A DNA stretch of 40,550 nt from Streptomyces sp. DvalAA-14 (lineage in GTDB: Bacteria > Actinomycetota > Actinomycetes > Streptomycetales > Streptomycetaceae), in contig NZ_FMCH01000087.1 of assembly GCF_900091855.1 (NCBI RefSeq), positions 1 to 40,550 of the forward strand, written 5' to 3'. Positions 32,835 through 40,392 of this stretch are shown in pieces. The translations under genes were made by a program, and so were the position numbers. Position 1 is the first letter of the stretch. The number at the start of each line of letters is the position of its first letter. The notes under the pieces were generated by a model. It worked only from the letters and a program-made list of their open reading frames with translations, made no database searches and had not been told where the DNA came from.

Positions 32835-33770
32835 TCAGATCTTGTTGAAGATCTTCGAGTAGGCGTAGCCGGTGGGCTTGTCGTACTGGTCGACCTCCCA
32901 GAAGGACAGCTCCGACACGCCGTTGGTGGCGGCGAAGCTCTCCAGGGTGGAGGCGTTGGCCTGGGTGAAGTTCTCGTCGTCGTCGTTGCGGCCGGCGATC
33001 GGGGTCAGGCCCATGCGGGCCCAGTTCTGCGCGGCCGTGCCGCCGTAGATGGTGGCGAGCTGCTTCTCGGTGGCCTTGGCGCCGGACTCGGCGTCGTTCA
33101 GCGCGTTCTCGCCGTCGCCGAAGTCCATGGTCATGATGTTGACCAGGTTCGTCTTGACGCCGGCCGTCTTGGCGTCCTTGAGCAGCGTGGTCACGTCCGA
33201 CTCCAGGCCGTCGGGGTCGACGGCGACGGTGAAGTCGATCTGCACGGACGGCTCTGCCGCCTGCAGCGCGGCCAGCGCCTGGTCGCGGCGCTTGTTGGCC
33301 GTCCCGTTGGCGAGGGTGTCGCCCTCGATGTCGAAGTCGAGCCGGGTGACGCCGTAGGTGTCCACCACCTTCTTGTAGGCGGCGGTGAGGCTGGAGACCG
33401 TGGTGCAGGTCTGGGCGAGTTCGTTGCTGCCGGCGCCGCCGAAGGAGATGATCACATCGCCGCCGGCGGACTTCAGGGTGTTGATCTGCGAGGCGAACGC
33501 GCCGACGGAGTCGCCGCCGTCCTCCCACTGCAGGGTGCAGCCGGACTTCGAGGTCAAGAAGGCCAGTGTGTAGTACTTCAGGCCGCTGGCCTTCTGGTCG
33601 GCGGCCATGTCCGCGGCGCTGCTGCTGTCGATCTGCAGGTACGGAGCGGCGTACTGGGCGGGGAGGGACGCGCTTGCCGCGTGGGCGGGCGACGAGCCGA
33701 TGATCAGGAGGAGGGCCGGCGTGATGGCCGCCGCGGCGACGAGGGCAGGACGGGCGTGCGAGCGGGTCAT
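32835..33770 (-). CDS. Secreted GH18 chitinase-like protein
   Basis: ATG 33770 follows GAGG by 5 nt. The 311-residue protein has a signal peptide cut near AHA-A (residue 31) and a single GH18 domain. The catalytic motif LDFDIEG gives Glu149 as proton donor with Asp145 and Asp147, although the usual first Asp of DxxDxDxE is replaced. ISFGGAGSNE is the second conserved strand, and SFWEVDQYD closes the barrel. There is no chitin-binding module, so it resembles the small secreted GH18 enzymes of streptomycetes. It would act on chitin or related GlcNAc polymers outside the cell. A palindromic operator downstream of its promoter suggests repression. Confidence 0.88.
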   Translation of the reverse strand: MTRSHARPALVAAAAITPALLLIIGSSPAHAASASLPAQYAAPYLQIDSSSAADMAADQKASGLKYYTLAFLTSKSGCTLQWEDGGDSVGAFASQINTLKSAGGDVIISFGGAGSNELAQTCTTVSSLTAAYKKVVDTYGVTRLDFDIEGDTLANGTANKRRDQALAALQAAEPSVQIDFTVAVDPDGLESDVTTLLKDAKTAGVKTNLVNIMTMDFGDGENALNDAESGAKATEKQLATIYGGTAAQNWARMGLTPIAGRNDDDENFTQANASTLESFAATNGVSELSFWEVDQYDKPTGYAYSKIFNKI

Positions 33771-33801
33771 GGAAGCCTCGCTGGTGTGAGGGGGGAAGCG
33801 G

Positions 33802-33820
33802 GTTAGGAAGGTTTCCTAAC
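33802..33820. promoter_or_regulatory. Perfect palindromic operator upstream of the chitinase gene
   Basis: GTTAGGAA-GGT-TTCCTAAC has 8-bp arms and a 3-bp centre. It lies 32 nt before the chitinase ATG and just downstream of the predicted initiation point, where a bound repressor would block transcription. From memory it resembles the operator described for the ROK-family chitosanase repressor CsnR. No regulator gene is in the window. Confidence 0.7.
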
Positions 33821-33833
33821 GACCTGGGGCAGG

Positions 33834-33863
33834 ATGCTGGCCCGTGCTGCCGTGCCCTGTCAA
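33834..33863 (-). promoter_or_regulatory. Probable promoter of the chitinase gene
   Basis: On the minus strand TTGACA (33863-33858), an 18-nt spacer and CAGCAT (33839-33834). Initiation near 33827 places the palindrome 33802-33820 in the early transcribed region. Confidence 0.5.
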
Positions 33864-34224
33864 GAGGCGGCGGCCGACTTCACAGCTGCCCCACCCGTCA
33901 CGGCAGCGTCGGCCAACTGGTCTTCCCCTTCGGCGCGTTGGCCGACGGGACGCTCGGTCGCGGCCCTGGCGGCCAGCGCGATCCCGGCAGCGGACCGACC
34001 GATCGCGGGCCTTCGCGGGCGTCGGCGGGCGTTGGCGGGCGTTCGCGGGCGAGCCCGGTCGGGCGCCGCCGGGCCCGCCGGCCTCGCACCGGGTGTCACC
34101 CGTACGGCGCGCCGACACGCGTCCGATCCCCGGGCGGGTCGGCATAGCGTTGATCGGCGCGGGCAGGGGGACGTTCCTCGTGGCACACTGCCGCCGGCGG
34201 ATCGCAGAAGTGGGGCACACAGCA
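33864..34224. other. Non-coding gap with a 10-bp tandem repeat
   Basis: No convincing gene is visible; ORFs through it are low-complexity GC shadows. At 34001-34050 five consecutive 10-bp units end in GCGGGC (consensus GTTCGCGGGC). The right end should contain the promoter of the SDR gene at 34225. Confidence 0.6.
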
Positions 34225-35019
34225 GTGAAGATCGACCTTTCCGGTAAAACGGCGCTGGTCACCGGGTCCTCGCAGGGCATCGGGCTGGCCATCGCCGAGG
34301 GGCTGGCCGCCTCCGGGGCCCGGCTCGTCCTCACCGGCCGCAGCGAGGACCGGCTCGCCGAGGCCGCCGGGCGCGTCCGCGCCGCCGGACCGGACGCCGA
34401 CACCGTGACGGTGGCCGCCGACATCACCACCGACGAGGGGACCGCGCGGCTCCTGGCGGCAGCGCCCGAAGTGGACATCCTCGTCAACAACCTCGGTGTC
34501 TTCGCGGCGCGCCCGGCCCTGGAGATCTCCGACGAGGAATGGCGGAGCTACTTCGAGACCAACGTGCTGACCGCGGTCCGGCTGACCCGCCATTACCTGC
34601 CGGGTATGACCGACCGCGGCTGGGGGCGCGTGCAGTACATCGCCAGCGACTCGGCAGTGGTGATCCCCGTCGAGATGATCCACTACGGGATGACCAAGAC
34701 CGCGCTGCTCGCGGTGAGCCGCGGCTTCGCCAAGGCGGCGGCCGGCACCGGGGTGACCGTCAACAGCGTGATCGCGGGCCCGACCCACACCGGCGGTGTC
34801 GAGGACTTCGTCCGCCAACTGGTGCCCGGCGACCTGCCCTGGGACGAGGCCCAGCGCACCTTCATGCGCGAGCACCGGCCGACGTCGCTGATCCAGCGGC
34901 TGATCGAGCCGGCCGAGATCGCCCACATGGTGGTCTATCTCAGCTCCCCGCAGGCCTCGGCCACCACCGGCGGGGCGGTGCGGGTCGACGGCGGATACGT
35001 GGACGCGATCCTCCCGTAA
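34225..35019 (+). CDS. Short-chain dehydrogenase/reductase
   Basis: GTG 34225 opens KIDLSGKTALVTG, the normal start of a classical SDR, giving 264 residues; longer in-frame starts run into low-complexity sequence. The NAD(P) loop is TGSSQGIG, and the catalytic Ser (about 141, ASDSA), Tyr154 and Lys158 (HYGMTK) are complete. ADITT and NNLGVF are further family motifs, and the C-terminus GGAVRVDGGY is typical. It is most like the 3-oxoacyl reductase-type branch. It is a lone gene, and its substrate cannot be told. A weak hairpin (35035-35053) follows. Confidence 0.9.
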   Translation: MKIDLSGKTALVTGSSQGIGLAIAEGLAASGARLVLTGRSEDRLAEAAGRVRAAGPDADTVTVAADITTDEGTARLLAAAPEVDILVNNLGVFAARPALEISDEEWRSYFETNVLTAVRLTRHYLPGMTDRGWGRVQYIASDSAVVIPVEMIHYGMTKTALLAVSRGFAKAAAGTGVTVNSVIAGPTHTGGVEDFVRQLVPGDLPWDEAQRTFMREHRPTSLIQRLIEPAEIAHMVVYLSSPQASATTGGAVRVDGGYVDAILP

Positions 35020-35358
35020 CAGCGGTTCGCGCGGCCGGGGCGCGGGCGCCCGGCGACGTGATTCTCCTTACACAGCCGGACGCGGCACCTCGTCCTGCGG
35101 CCGCCGCGCGAGCCGGCCACCGACACACGCCCCTTACCCGGCCGCTCATTGACGCACCAGCTCAGGGGCGGTCCGCCGCGTCCCGGGCCCGGCCGTCCCG
35201 AGGCGTCATCGGCGGCGCGGCGGGACGATCACCCCGCCCGGCAGCGGCCCGGCGGCGCGGTGTGCGGGGGCGCGAAGAGGCGTGTAAGGAGCACACCGGG
35301 GGCAGGCAACTTATGCGGCCGTGGGCGCACTGCGAGCGGCAGCGCCGAGGAGGCAGTC
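35020..35358. other. Intergenic region before the first DUF5133-like gene
   Basis: A bulged hairpin (CCGGGGCGC at 35035-35043 with GCGCCCGG) may terminate the SDR transcript. No gene was found. The region near 35280-35330 should contain the promoter of the next gene, but I see no clear boxes. Confidence 0.5.
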
Positions 35359-35577
35359 ATGATGTGGGCGAACCCTGCTGTGCTGCAGGAGCTGATCGAG
35401 CGTTACGAACGCCTGAGCGCGGTGGCCGGGGGCGGCGCCGCGTCGCCGCAGGTGAGCAATGAACTGCGGGACACCGTCTACACGTTGTGCGTGTCCACCG
35501 GCACCCGCGACATCGAAGCGGCGCTGGACGCGGCGCGCACCCGGATCGGTGTGATCTCCGGACCCGGCGCCGCCTGA
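35359..35577 (+). CDS. Small DUF5133-like protein, copy 1
   Basis: This 72-residue protein starts at ATG 35359 (or 35362) behind GAGGAGG. It has the pattern MWANPAVLQELIERYERL, a loop, then LRDTVYTLCVSTGTRDIEAALDAAR, which I recognise as the streptomycete DUF5133 family. It is soluble and helical, without a signal peptide. A second copy is encoded on the other strand at 36522-36812 with the same landmarks (HPSTLQ..RYEQL, LRDTAYTLCVSTGTR). Function unknown. Confidence 0.85.
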   Translation: MMWANPAVLQELIERYERLSAVAGGGAASPQVSNELRDTVYTLCVSTGTRDIEAALDAARTRIGVISGPGAA

Positions 35578-35662
35578 GGTCCCCCGCGCTGCCGCGCCGG
35601 ACCGCCGGACCGCCGCCGACAGCACGTGGGTGTCGGCGGCGGCCTGCGCGCGGGTCGGGGAT

Positions 35663-36172
35663 TCAGGGGGTTTCGGCGCTCGCGGCACCGGCGGTCGCCG
35701 CTGCCGCCGCCGCTGCGGGAACAGCGGACGGGGACGGGGACGGGGTGCCGCCGGCCCTGGCTTTGGACAGCAGCCGGGCGAGGGTCCAGGTACCGGGGCC
35801 CACGACGGCGATCAGCAGGAAACTCCAGCAGAACAGGACGGAGAGTTCGCCCCCGTTCTGGATCGGCCACAGCGCGTTCTTCTGGTGGACCGTGAAGTAG
35901 GCGTAGGCCATGGAGCCGGAGCTGACCACGGCGGCCACCCGGGTGCCGATGTCGCCGATGCCGATGAACACCAGGACGCCGCCGGTGAGTTGGATCAGCC
36001 CGGCCCACCAGCCCGGCCAGGTGCCGGCCGACACCCTGCCGCCGCCGGTGCCGTCGAACAGGCCCAGGACGGTCACCGAGCCGTGGCAGACGAACAGCAG
36101 GCTGATGACCATGCGGTACAGGGACAGAACCGGGGAATTGGCGTCGTCGAGTCTTTTGCCGATGTCCAACAC
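35663..36172 (-). CDS. DoxX-like integral membrane protein
   Basis: The start is GTG 36172, with AGGAGA upstream; it gives 169 residues. Four hydrophobic helices are visible: VLSLYRMVISLLFVCHGSV, WWAGLIQLTGGVLVFIG, a third around SSGSMAYAYF, and LFCWSFLLIAVVG. The RMVISLLFVCHG and GGVLVFIG segments match the DoxX family. The C-terminal 30 residues are an Ala/Ser/Pro tail, probably cytoplasmic. The family is tied to redox and thiol stress in some actinobacteria. It lies between two DUF5133-like genes. Confidence 0.85.
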   Translation of the reverse strand: MLDIGKRLDDANSPVLSLYRMVISLLFVCHGSVTVLGLFDGTGGGRVSAGTWPGWWAGLIQLTGGVLVFIGIGDIGTRVAAVVSSGSMAYAYFTVHQKNALWPIQNGGELSVLFCWSFLLIAVVGPGTWTLARLLSKARAGGTPSPSPSAVPAAAAAAATAGAASAETP

Positions 36173-36473
36173 GGGATCTCCTACGAGTCGGGTGCAGAGC
36201 TGGGGCGGACGGACGGCCGGCCTGAAGGCGGTACCACGTCCTTCAGGTGACCGTCCGTGCCACGACTCGTACGCAGGGGTATTCCGCGCCGTTCACCGGG
36301 CGGATCAAGTTACCGGCCGCGCTCCGACGGCGCCCTCGGCGGACGGCCGCCCGAGACGGTGACGGCCCTGGTCACGCCAGTGACTGGAGGAGCGAACGAT
36401 GCGGAGGACAACGCGCGTTGCCGGTGTGAATGTGCCGGGAGGAGTTGCCGGGGCAACTACCCCGGGGGGCCGG
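36173..36473. other. Intergenic region upstream of the DoxX-like gene
   Basis: No gene is visible. It should contain the DoxX promoter (minus strand), not clearly definable. A small hairpin GTTGCC-GG-GGCAAC lies near 36444-36457. Confidence 0.5.
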
Positions 36474-36523
36474 GAGCGACCGTGGCGGGCCCGCGACAAC
36501 GCGCGGGCCCGCCAGGGTCGCTC
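36474..36523 (-). terminator. Long terminator hairpin of the second DUF5133-like gene
   Basis: GAGCGACC (36474-36481) and GGCGGGCCCGCG (36484-36495) pair with CGCGGGCCCGCC (36502-36513) and GGTCGCTC (36516-36523): 20 base pairs with a 2x2 internal loop and a 6-nt loop. It begins inside the gene's stop codon. Confidence 0.75.
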
Positions 36524-36812
36524 AGACGGTTGCCCGCGTCCCCGCGGAGCGCACCTGGGCGTCCCCGGACGCCTGGACTCCGGTCTCGGTCAGCCCGACC
36601 GCCGTTTCGGTGCGGCTCTGGGCGACGCGCTTGCGCGCCACCGCGAGCGCCAGGCCGACGTGGCGGGTCCCGGTGGACACGCACAGGGTGTAGGCGGTAT
36701 CGCGCAGTCTCGCCTGGAGCTGGGGGTCCGGCTGGCCGGCGAGTTCGCGCTGGCGGAGTTGCTCGTAACGGTCGACGAGCGTCTGCAAGGTGGACGGGTG
36801 GGCCCAGATCAT
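36522..36812 (-). CDS. Small DUF5133-like protein, copy 2
   Basis: ATG 36812 follows GGAGGCAGCG, giving 96 residues. The first about 60 residues align with the copy at 35359: MIWAHPSTLQTLVDRYEQL, QARLRDTAYTLCVSTGTRHVGLAL. It has an extra C-terminal tail of about 30 polar residues not present in copy 1. The two genes lie in opposite orientation around the DoxX-like gene. Function unknown. Confidence 0.85.
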   Translation of the reverse strand: MIWAHPSTLQTLVDRYEQLRQRELAGQPDPQLQARLRDTAYTLCVSTGTRHVGLALAVARKRVAQSRTETAVGLTETGVQASGDAQVRSAGTRATV

Positions 36813-37092
36813 CGCTGCCTCCAATGCGCGGCCGCTCGCCGGTTCGTATACGGCCCGGCCCGCGCCTGCCCGGCCGCCGCGCGTCCATGCACAAGGGTGT
36901 CCGGGATCACGTATCCGGGTCGTCGGTCCCGGCGGGAGCCGCGATGACGTCAGGACTCCATTGGCGCCCATCTTCATGTCCGCGGCCGTAACACGGCGCA
37001 GCATTCGGACAGATGGGGCCGGACCGGCGGATGACCACCGCCTGCGGGACGCCCGAATCGTGTGAGGACAGGCACATGGGTGCGAGCTGAGG

Positions 37093-37107
37093 CATGATGA
37101 CCGCATG
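37093..37107 (+). promoter_or_regulatory. Possible leaderless start of the Ser/Thr kinase gene
   Basis: A -10-like CATGAT (37093-37098) ends 6 nt before the ATG at 37105. GAGG is present but about 12 nt away, so the transcript may be leaderless. The rest of the 36813-37104 gap shows no gene. Confidence 0.3.
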
Positions 37108-38997
37108 GCAAGCGACGGGGGAGAAACGGCCCCCTCCTCACCGCCGCGCGACGTGATCGCCGACCGGTACCGCATCACCAAGAGGCTGGGACGCGGCGGG
37201 ATGGGCACCGTGTGGCAGGCCACCGACGAGTTACTGCGGCGCGAGGTCGCGGTCAAGGAACTCCACCTGCCCGACGAGGGCTTGTCGGCCCGCCAGATAG
37301 CGCTGCGGCGCGAGCGCGCGCTGCGGGAGGCGCGCACGGCGGCCCTCATCCGGCATCCGCACGTGGTGGTGGTGCACGACGTGGTGGAACACCGCGGCCA
37401 CCCCTGGATCGTGATGGAGCTGATCGACGGCCGCTCGCTGGCGTACGTCCTGGCGCAGGACGGCCCGCTGCCGCCGCGCGAGGCCGCCAGGGTGGGCGCC
37501 GCGGTGGCGGGCGCGCTCCAAGCGGCGCACGAACGCGAGATCCAGCACCGGGACGTCAAGCCGGCGAACATCCTGATCGAGTACCGAACCGGCCGGGTGG
37601 TGCTGACCGACTTCGGTATCGCCCGGGTGCCGGGCGGTGGCACCATCAGCGAGACCGGCGGCTTCGTCGGGTCCCCCGAATACACCGCGCCCGAGCGGAT
37701 GTCGGGCAAGGGCGCCGGCCCGGCGTCGGACCTGTGGTCGCTGGGCGCGCTGCTGTGTGCGGCGGTGCACGGCGAGTCGCCGTTCCACCGCGACTCGATC
37801 GGCGAGATCGTGCACGCGGTCGCGATCGACACCCTGACCCCGCCGGACGAGCTGGGGCCGCTGCTGCCGGTCGCGCTGTCGCTGCTGGACCGCGATCCCG
37901 ACAGCCGGATGGGCGCCGTCGAGGCGCGGCGGCTGCTGGCGGCCTTCGCCGAGACCGGTGAGCGGCCGGTGCTGGAGGCGCAGAAACCGGAGCAGGCGCC
38001 GTGGCCGGAACCGGACTCCGAGCTGGAGCCCGAAGCGCAGCAGCCGGAATCCCTGGAGACGTCGGGGCCGGAGGAGGCGGACGACGAGGGGGACCCGGCA
38101 GCGGCCGGGGAAAGGGACCAGGAAGGGGCCGGGCAAGGGAACGGGCAGGGTGACGGGCAGGGTGACGGTGAACCGGCCCCGGTCGCGCTCCCGTTTCCCG
38201 CCCGGCCCGACATCATCGCCTCACCCGCCGCCAGGCCTTCCTCGCACCGGGCGCGGGGCCGCAGGCGCCGCGGCGGCATCCAGGTGGTCGCCGTCGGCGC
38301 GCTGGTCGTCCTCGCCGTGAGCGCGGGCGCGGCGGCGACGTACCTGGTGAGCCAGCGGGGTTCGGACAGCGACGCGGGAGCGGCACCGGCCACCAGCTCT
38401 CCCCCGCCGACCGGCGGCTTCGCGCCGCCGACGAACGGCTATCCACCGCCGGCGAACAGCTTCCCGCCCCCGACCGGTGGCTATCCGCCGCCGTTCGGCG
38501 GCAACGGCCCGCCGTCCCCGCCGCCGGACGACCAGGGGCCGCCACCGGGTTCGGCCGGTACGCCGCCGCTCCCGCCGGGCTTCCACCTCGTCACCGACCC
38601 GGCGGGTTTCTCGGTGACCCTGCCGCCGGCCTTCGCGCGCGATCCCGAGCCGCCGTACACCTACTACTGGTCGCCCGACCACGTCGTCCGTTTCGGCGAG
38701 CGCGAGCAGAAGCCGGATCCGCGCGGCCCCTACGACGCGCTGAACGACCGCAAGCGGGCCGGATCGGCGACCTACGCCGGCTACCGGGACGGGGTCGTCA
38801 CCAGCACGCTGGAGCACGGACAGCCGGCCGCGCTGTGGGAGTTCACCTACGACCACGCCGGCGCGCGGCGCACCTTCGACCTGTGCTGGACCGAGAACGG
38901 GCGGATGTTCGACATCTCGCTGTCGGCGCCGGTGAGCCAGGTCGAGCGGGCCCGCAGCACCTTCGACATCGCGCGCGGCACTTTCCGCGCGAACTGA
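37105..38997 (+). CDS. Transmembrane Ser/Thr protein kinase (PknB type); carries a TTA codon
   Basis: The 630-residue protein begins with a full Hanks-type kinase domain (about 20-285): LGRGGMGTVW loop, Lys51 (VAVKEL), HRDVKPAN with Asp150, DFG with Asp169, and SPEYTAPER. An acidic, glutamate-rich linker (about 290-380) follows. One membrane helix (about 392-414) comes next, then an extracellular PPP/G-rich stalk (about 430-495) and a C-terminal domain of about 135 residues starting FHLVTDPAGFSVTLP. The extracellular domain lacks PASTA repeats, so the ligand is unknown. Unlike the PknG-like gene at 18186, all catalytic residues are present. Codon 43 (37231-37233) is TTA, predicting bldA dependence. 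Confidence 0.92.
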   Translation: MASDGGETAPSSPPRDVIADRYRITKRLGRGGMGTVWQATDELLRREVAVKELHLPDEGLSARQIALRRERALREARTAALIRHPHVVVVHDVVEHRGHPWIVMELIDGRSLAYVLAQDGPLPPREAARVGAAVAGALQAAHEREIQHRDVKPANILIEYRTGRVVLTDFGIARVPGGGTISETGGFVGSPEYTAPERMSGKGAGPASDLWSLGALLCAAVHGESPFHRDSIGEIVHAVAIDTLTPPDELGPLLPVALSLLDRDPDSRMGAVEARRLLAAFAETGERPVLEAQKPEQAPWPEPDSELEPEAQQPESLETSGPEEADDEGDPAAAGERDQEGAGQGNGQGDGQGDGEPAPVALPFPARPDIIASPAARPSSHRARGRRRRGGIQVVAVGALVVLAVSAGAAATYLVSQRGSDSDAGAAPATSSPPPTGGFAPPTNGYPPPANSFPPPTGGYPPPFGGNGPPSPPPDDQGPPPGSAGTPPLPPGFHLVTDPAGFSVTLPPAFARDPEPPYTYYWSPDHVVRFGEREQKPDPRGPYDALNDRKRAGSATYAGYRDGVVTSTLEHGQPAALWEFTYDHAGARRTFDLCWTENGRMFDISLSAPVSQVERARSTFDIARGTFRAN

Positions 38998-39075
38998 CCG
39001 GGGGTCACCGGGCGCACCGGGGCGCGTTGTCAGTGGTCGGAGGTAGCTTGATGCCTAATGATCCGGGGAGGGAAC

Positions 39076-39948
39076 ATGGGTTTTTCCGGCGATTTCGTGC
39101 TGGCTCGCAGCGACCGGCCGCTGCTGGAACTGCCGCCGTTGGGTGCGGCCTCGTGCGGGGAGTGCGCGGACGGGTGCCTGCATCCGTGCGCGGAGCGGAC
39201 GGGCGGCTGGCGGACGGCGCAGTCCGGGCACGGCTTCCTGACCGACCACCCGAAGGGCTTGCTGCGCGAACTGGTCGCGTCCACCGGTGCGCCCGCCCTG
39301 CTGGCGAGGGTGATGGACAGTGACATGTGCCAGGTCTGGGGCCTGACGCCGTCCGGCGCGCAGTGGACGGTGCTGCTCGATCCGGTCATGGCCGCGGACT
39401 ACGACATACCGGTCCCCGGACCGGACGAGGTGCGCGCCACGGCCGGATCGATCGCCGGGTGGGCGGCCGAGGCCGGGTTCGCCGCCGAGCCCGGCGCCCT
39501 GCTGTCGGTGCTGACCAAGCGCGCCGACCCGTTCGTGGAGGACCTGTTCTTCGAGCTGATCGACGCCTGCGGCCTGCCGCCCGCCGACCCGGCGCCGGCC
39601 GCCGGCGACGGACCGGACACCCCGGCGCATCCCGGCCACCGTGCGGACGCGCGGTGTCCGCGCGGCGCCGAACTGGAGGCGGCGGTGCTGGATCTGGCTC
39701 GCGACCGGCATCTTGTGCTGGAGTGCGCCGGCGACGACCAGTGCTACGCCCAGGTCTGGCTGCGGCCGGACGGCACCTATCAGCTGGAGTACCGCGATCG
39801 CGATCCCACCGAGCACTACTGGACCCGGACGAGCTCGGCGCAGCGGGTGATCGAGGCGCTGACCGGCTGGGTGGCCGGCGATCTGGCCTGGCGGGAGTCG
39901 TTCCAGTGGTCGTCGCTGGCGTCGTGGTTCACCGAACCTACGGCGTGA
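39076..39948 (+). CDS. Conserved actinomycete protein of unknown function
   Basis: ATG 39076 follows GGGGAGGG, so it is preferred to ATG 39058; the product has 290 residues. The start MGFSGDFVLARSDRPLLEL resembles a family of unnamed streptomycete proteins. A cysteine cluster (Cys27, Cys30, Cys34, Cys38, with His36) could bind metal. Two similar halves may exist: both contain a segment ending in a tryptophan-rich motif (CQVWGL and AQVWLR). No signal peptide or membrane helix is present. Its end overlaps the 3' end of a remnant on the other strand. Confidence 0.8.
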   Translation: MGFSGDFVLARSDRPLLELPPLGAASCGECADGCLHPCAERTGGWRTAQSGHGFLTDHPKGLLRELVASTGAPALLARVMDSDMCQVWGLTPSGAQWTVLLDPVMAADYDIPVPGPDEVRATAGSIAGWAAEAGFAAEPGALLSVLTKRADPFVEDLFFELIDACGLPPADPAPAAGDGPDTPAHPGHRADARCPRGAELEAAVLDLARDRHLVLECAGDDQCYAQVWLRPDGTYQLEYRDRDPTEHYWTRTSSAQRVIEALTGWVAGDLAWRESFQWSSLASWFTEPTA

Positions 39949-40070
39949 CGCGGACCGTTCGGACCGTCACATCCGCCGCGGCGAAGGCCTCGGTTGCGTC
40001 CCGGGGTGCCCCTTCCTCGGTGACAACGGTGTCGAGAGCGGCGCCCGGTGCGACGAAGGCCAGCGCGGGC
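39938..40070 (-). pseudogene. Remnant of a regulator C-terminus (DeoR-like)
   Basis: On the minus strand, ending at a TAG (39940-39938), about 43 residues read SRPALAFVAPGAALDTVVTEEGAPRD...FAAADVTVRTV (two segments quoted). This looks like the effector-domain end of a DeoR-type repressor. Upstream the frame degenerates to arginine-rich text and meets a stop near 40130, so the DNA-binding part is missing. Confidence 0.5.
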
Positions 40071-40084
40071 CGGGAGAGCCGGCC

Positions 40085-40392
40085 AGCCCGGCCCCGGCTG
40101 TCTCGGCACGCCGGCCGGGCCGGCCGTCATCGGCGCCCTGCCCCGCCTGCCGCTGAACGCGGCCTTCCTGCTCCCGCTCCGCTGCTACGTGACCGCCGCC
40201 GGGACGGCCGGCCTGGTGGGCGCCCCTCGCCGCCGCGCACGGAGCGCCGGACGGCGAGACCGCCGCAGGCACCGCTGGCGGCGCCGGTACCGACGACACG
40301 GCGGCGCCAGCCGGCCTGCCGACCCCAGCCCCGCCTGAGCGGGACCACCCGCGCAACCGGCGGCCCGGGAGCCCCCGGGGATCCCGGTCTGC
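40085..40392 (+). other. Degenerate region, possible remnant of a membrane protein gene
   Basis: In one plus-strand frame a hydrophobic stretch is readable (VIGALPRLPLNAAFLLPL, then TAAGTAGLVGA). After about 40225 a different frame gives protein-like text (AAAHGAPDGETAAGTA). No start, no ribosome site and no complete domain are seen. A 6-bp stem CCCGGG-AGCC-CCCGGG (40364-40379) may end the minus-strand gene to the right. Confidence 0.25.

Noticed and set aside
32008-33528. 506-codon frame as an extended PhzF-like protein
   Set aside because: The upstream part runs out of frame through the chitinase gene and the 17-bp repeats; family similarity begins at GTG 32682.
36399-36947. Plus-strand ORF over the second DUF5133-like gene
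   Set aside because: The minus strand carries the recognisable family sequence with ribosome site and terminator.
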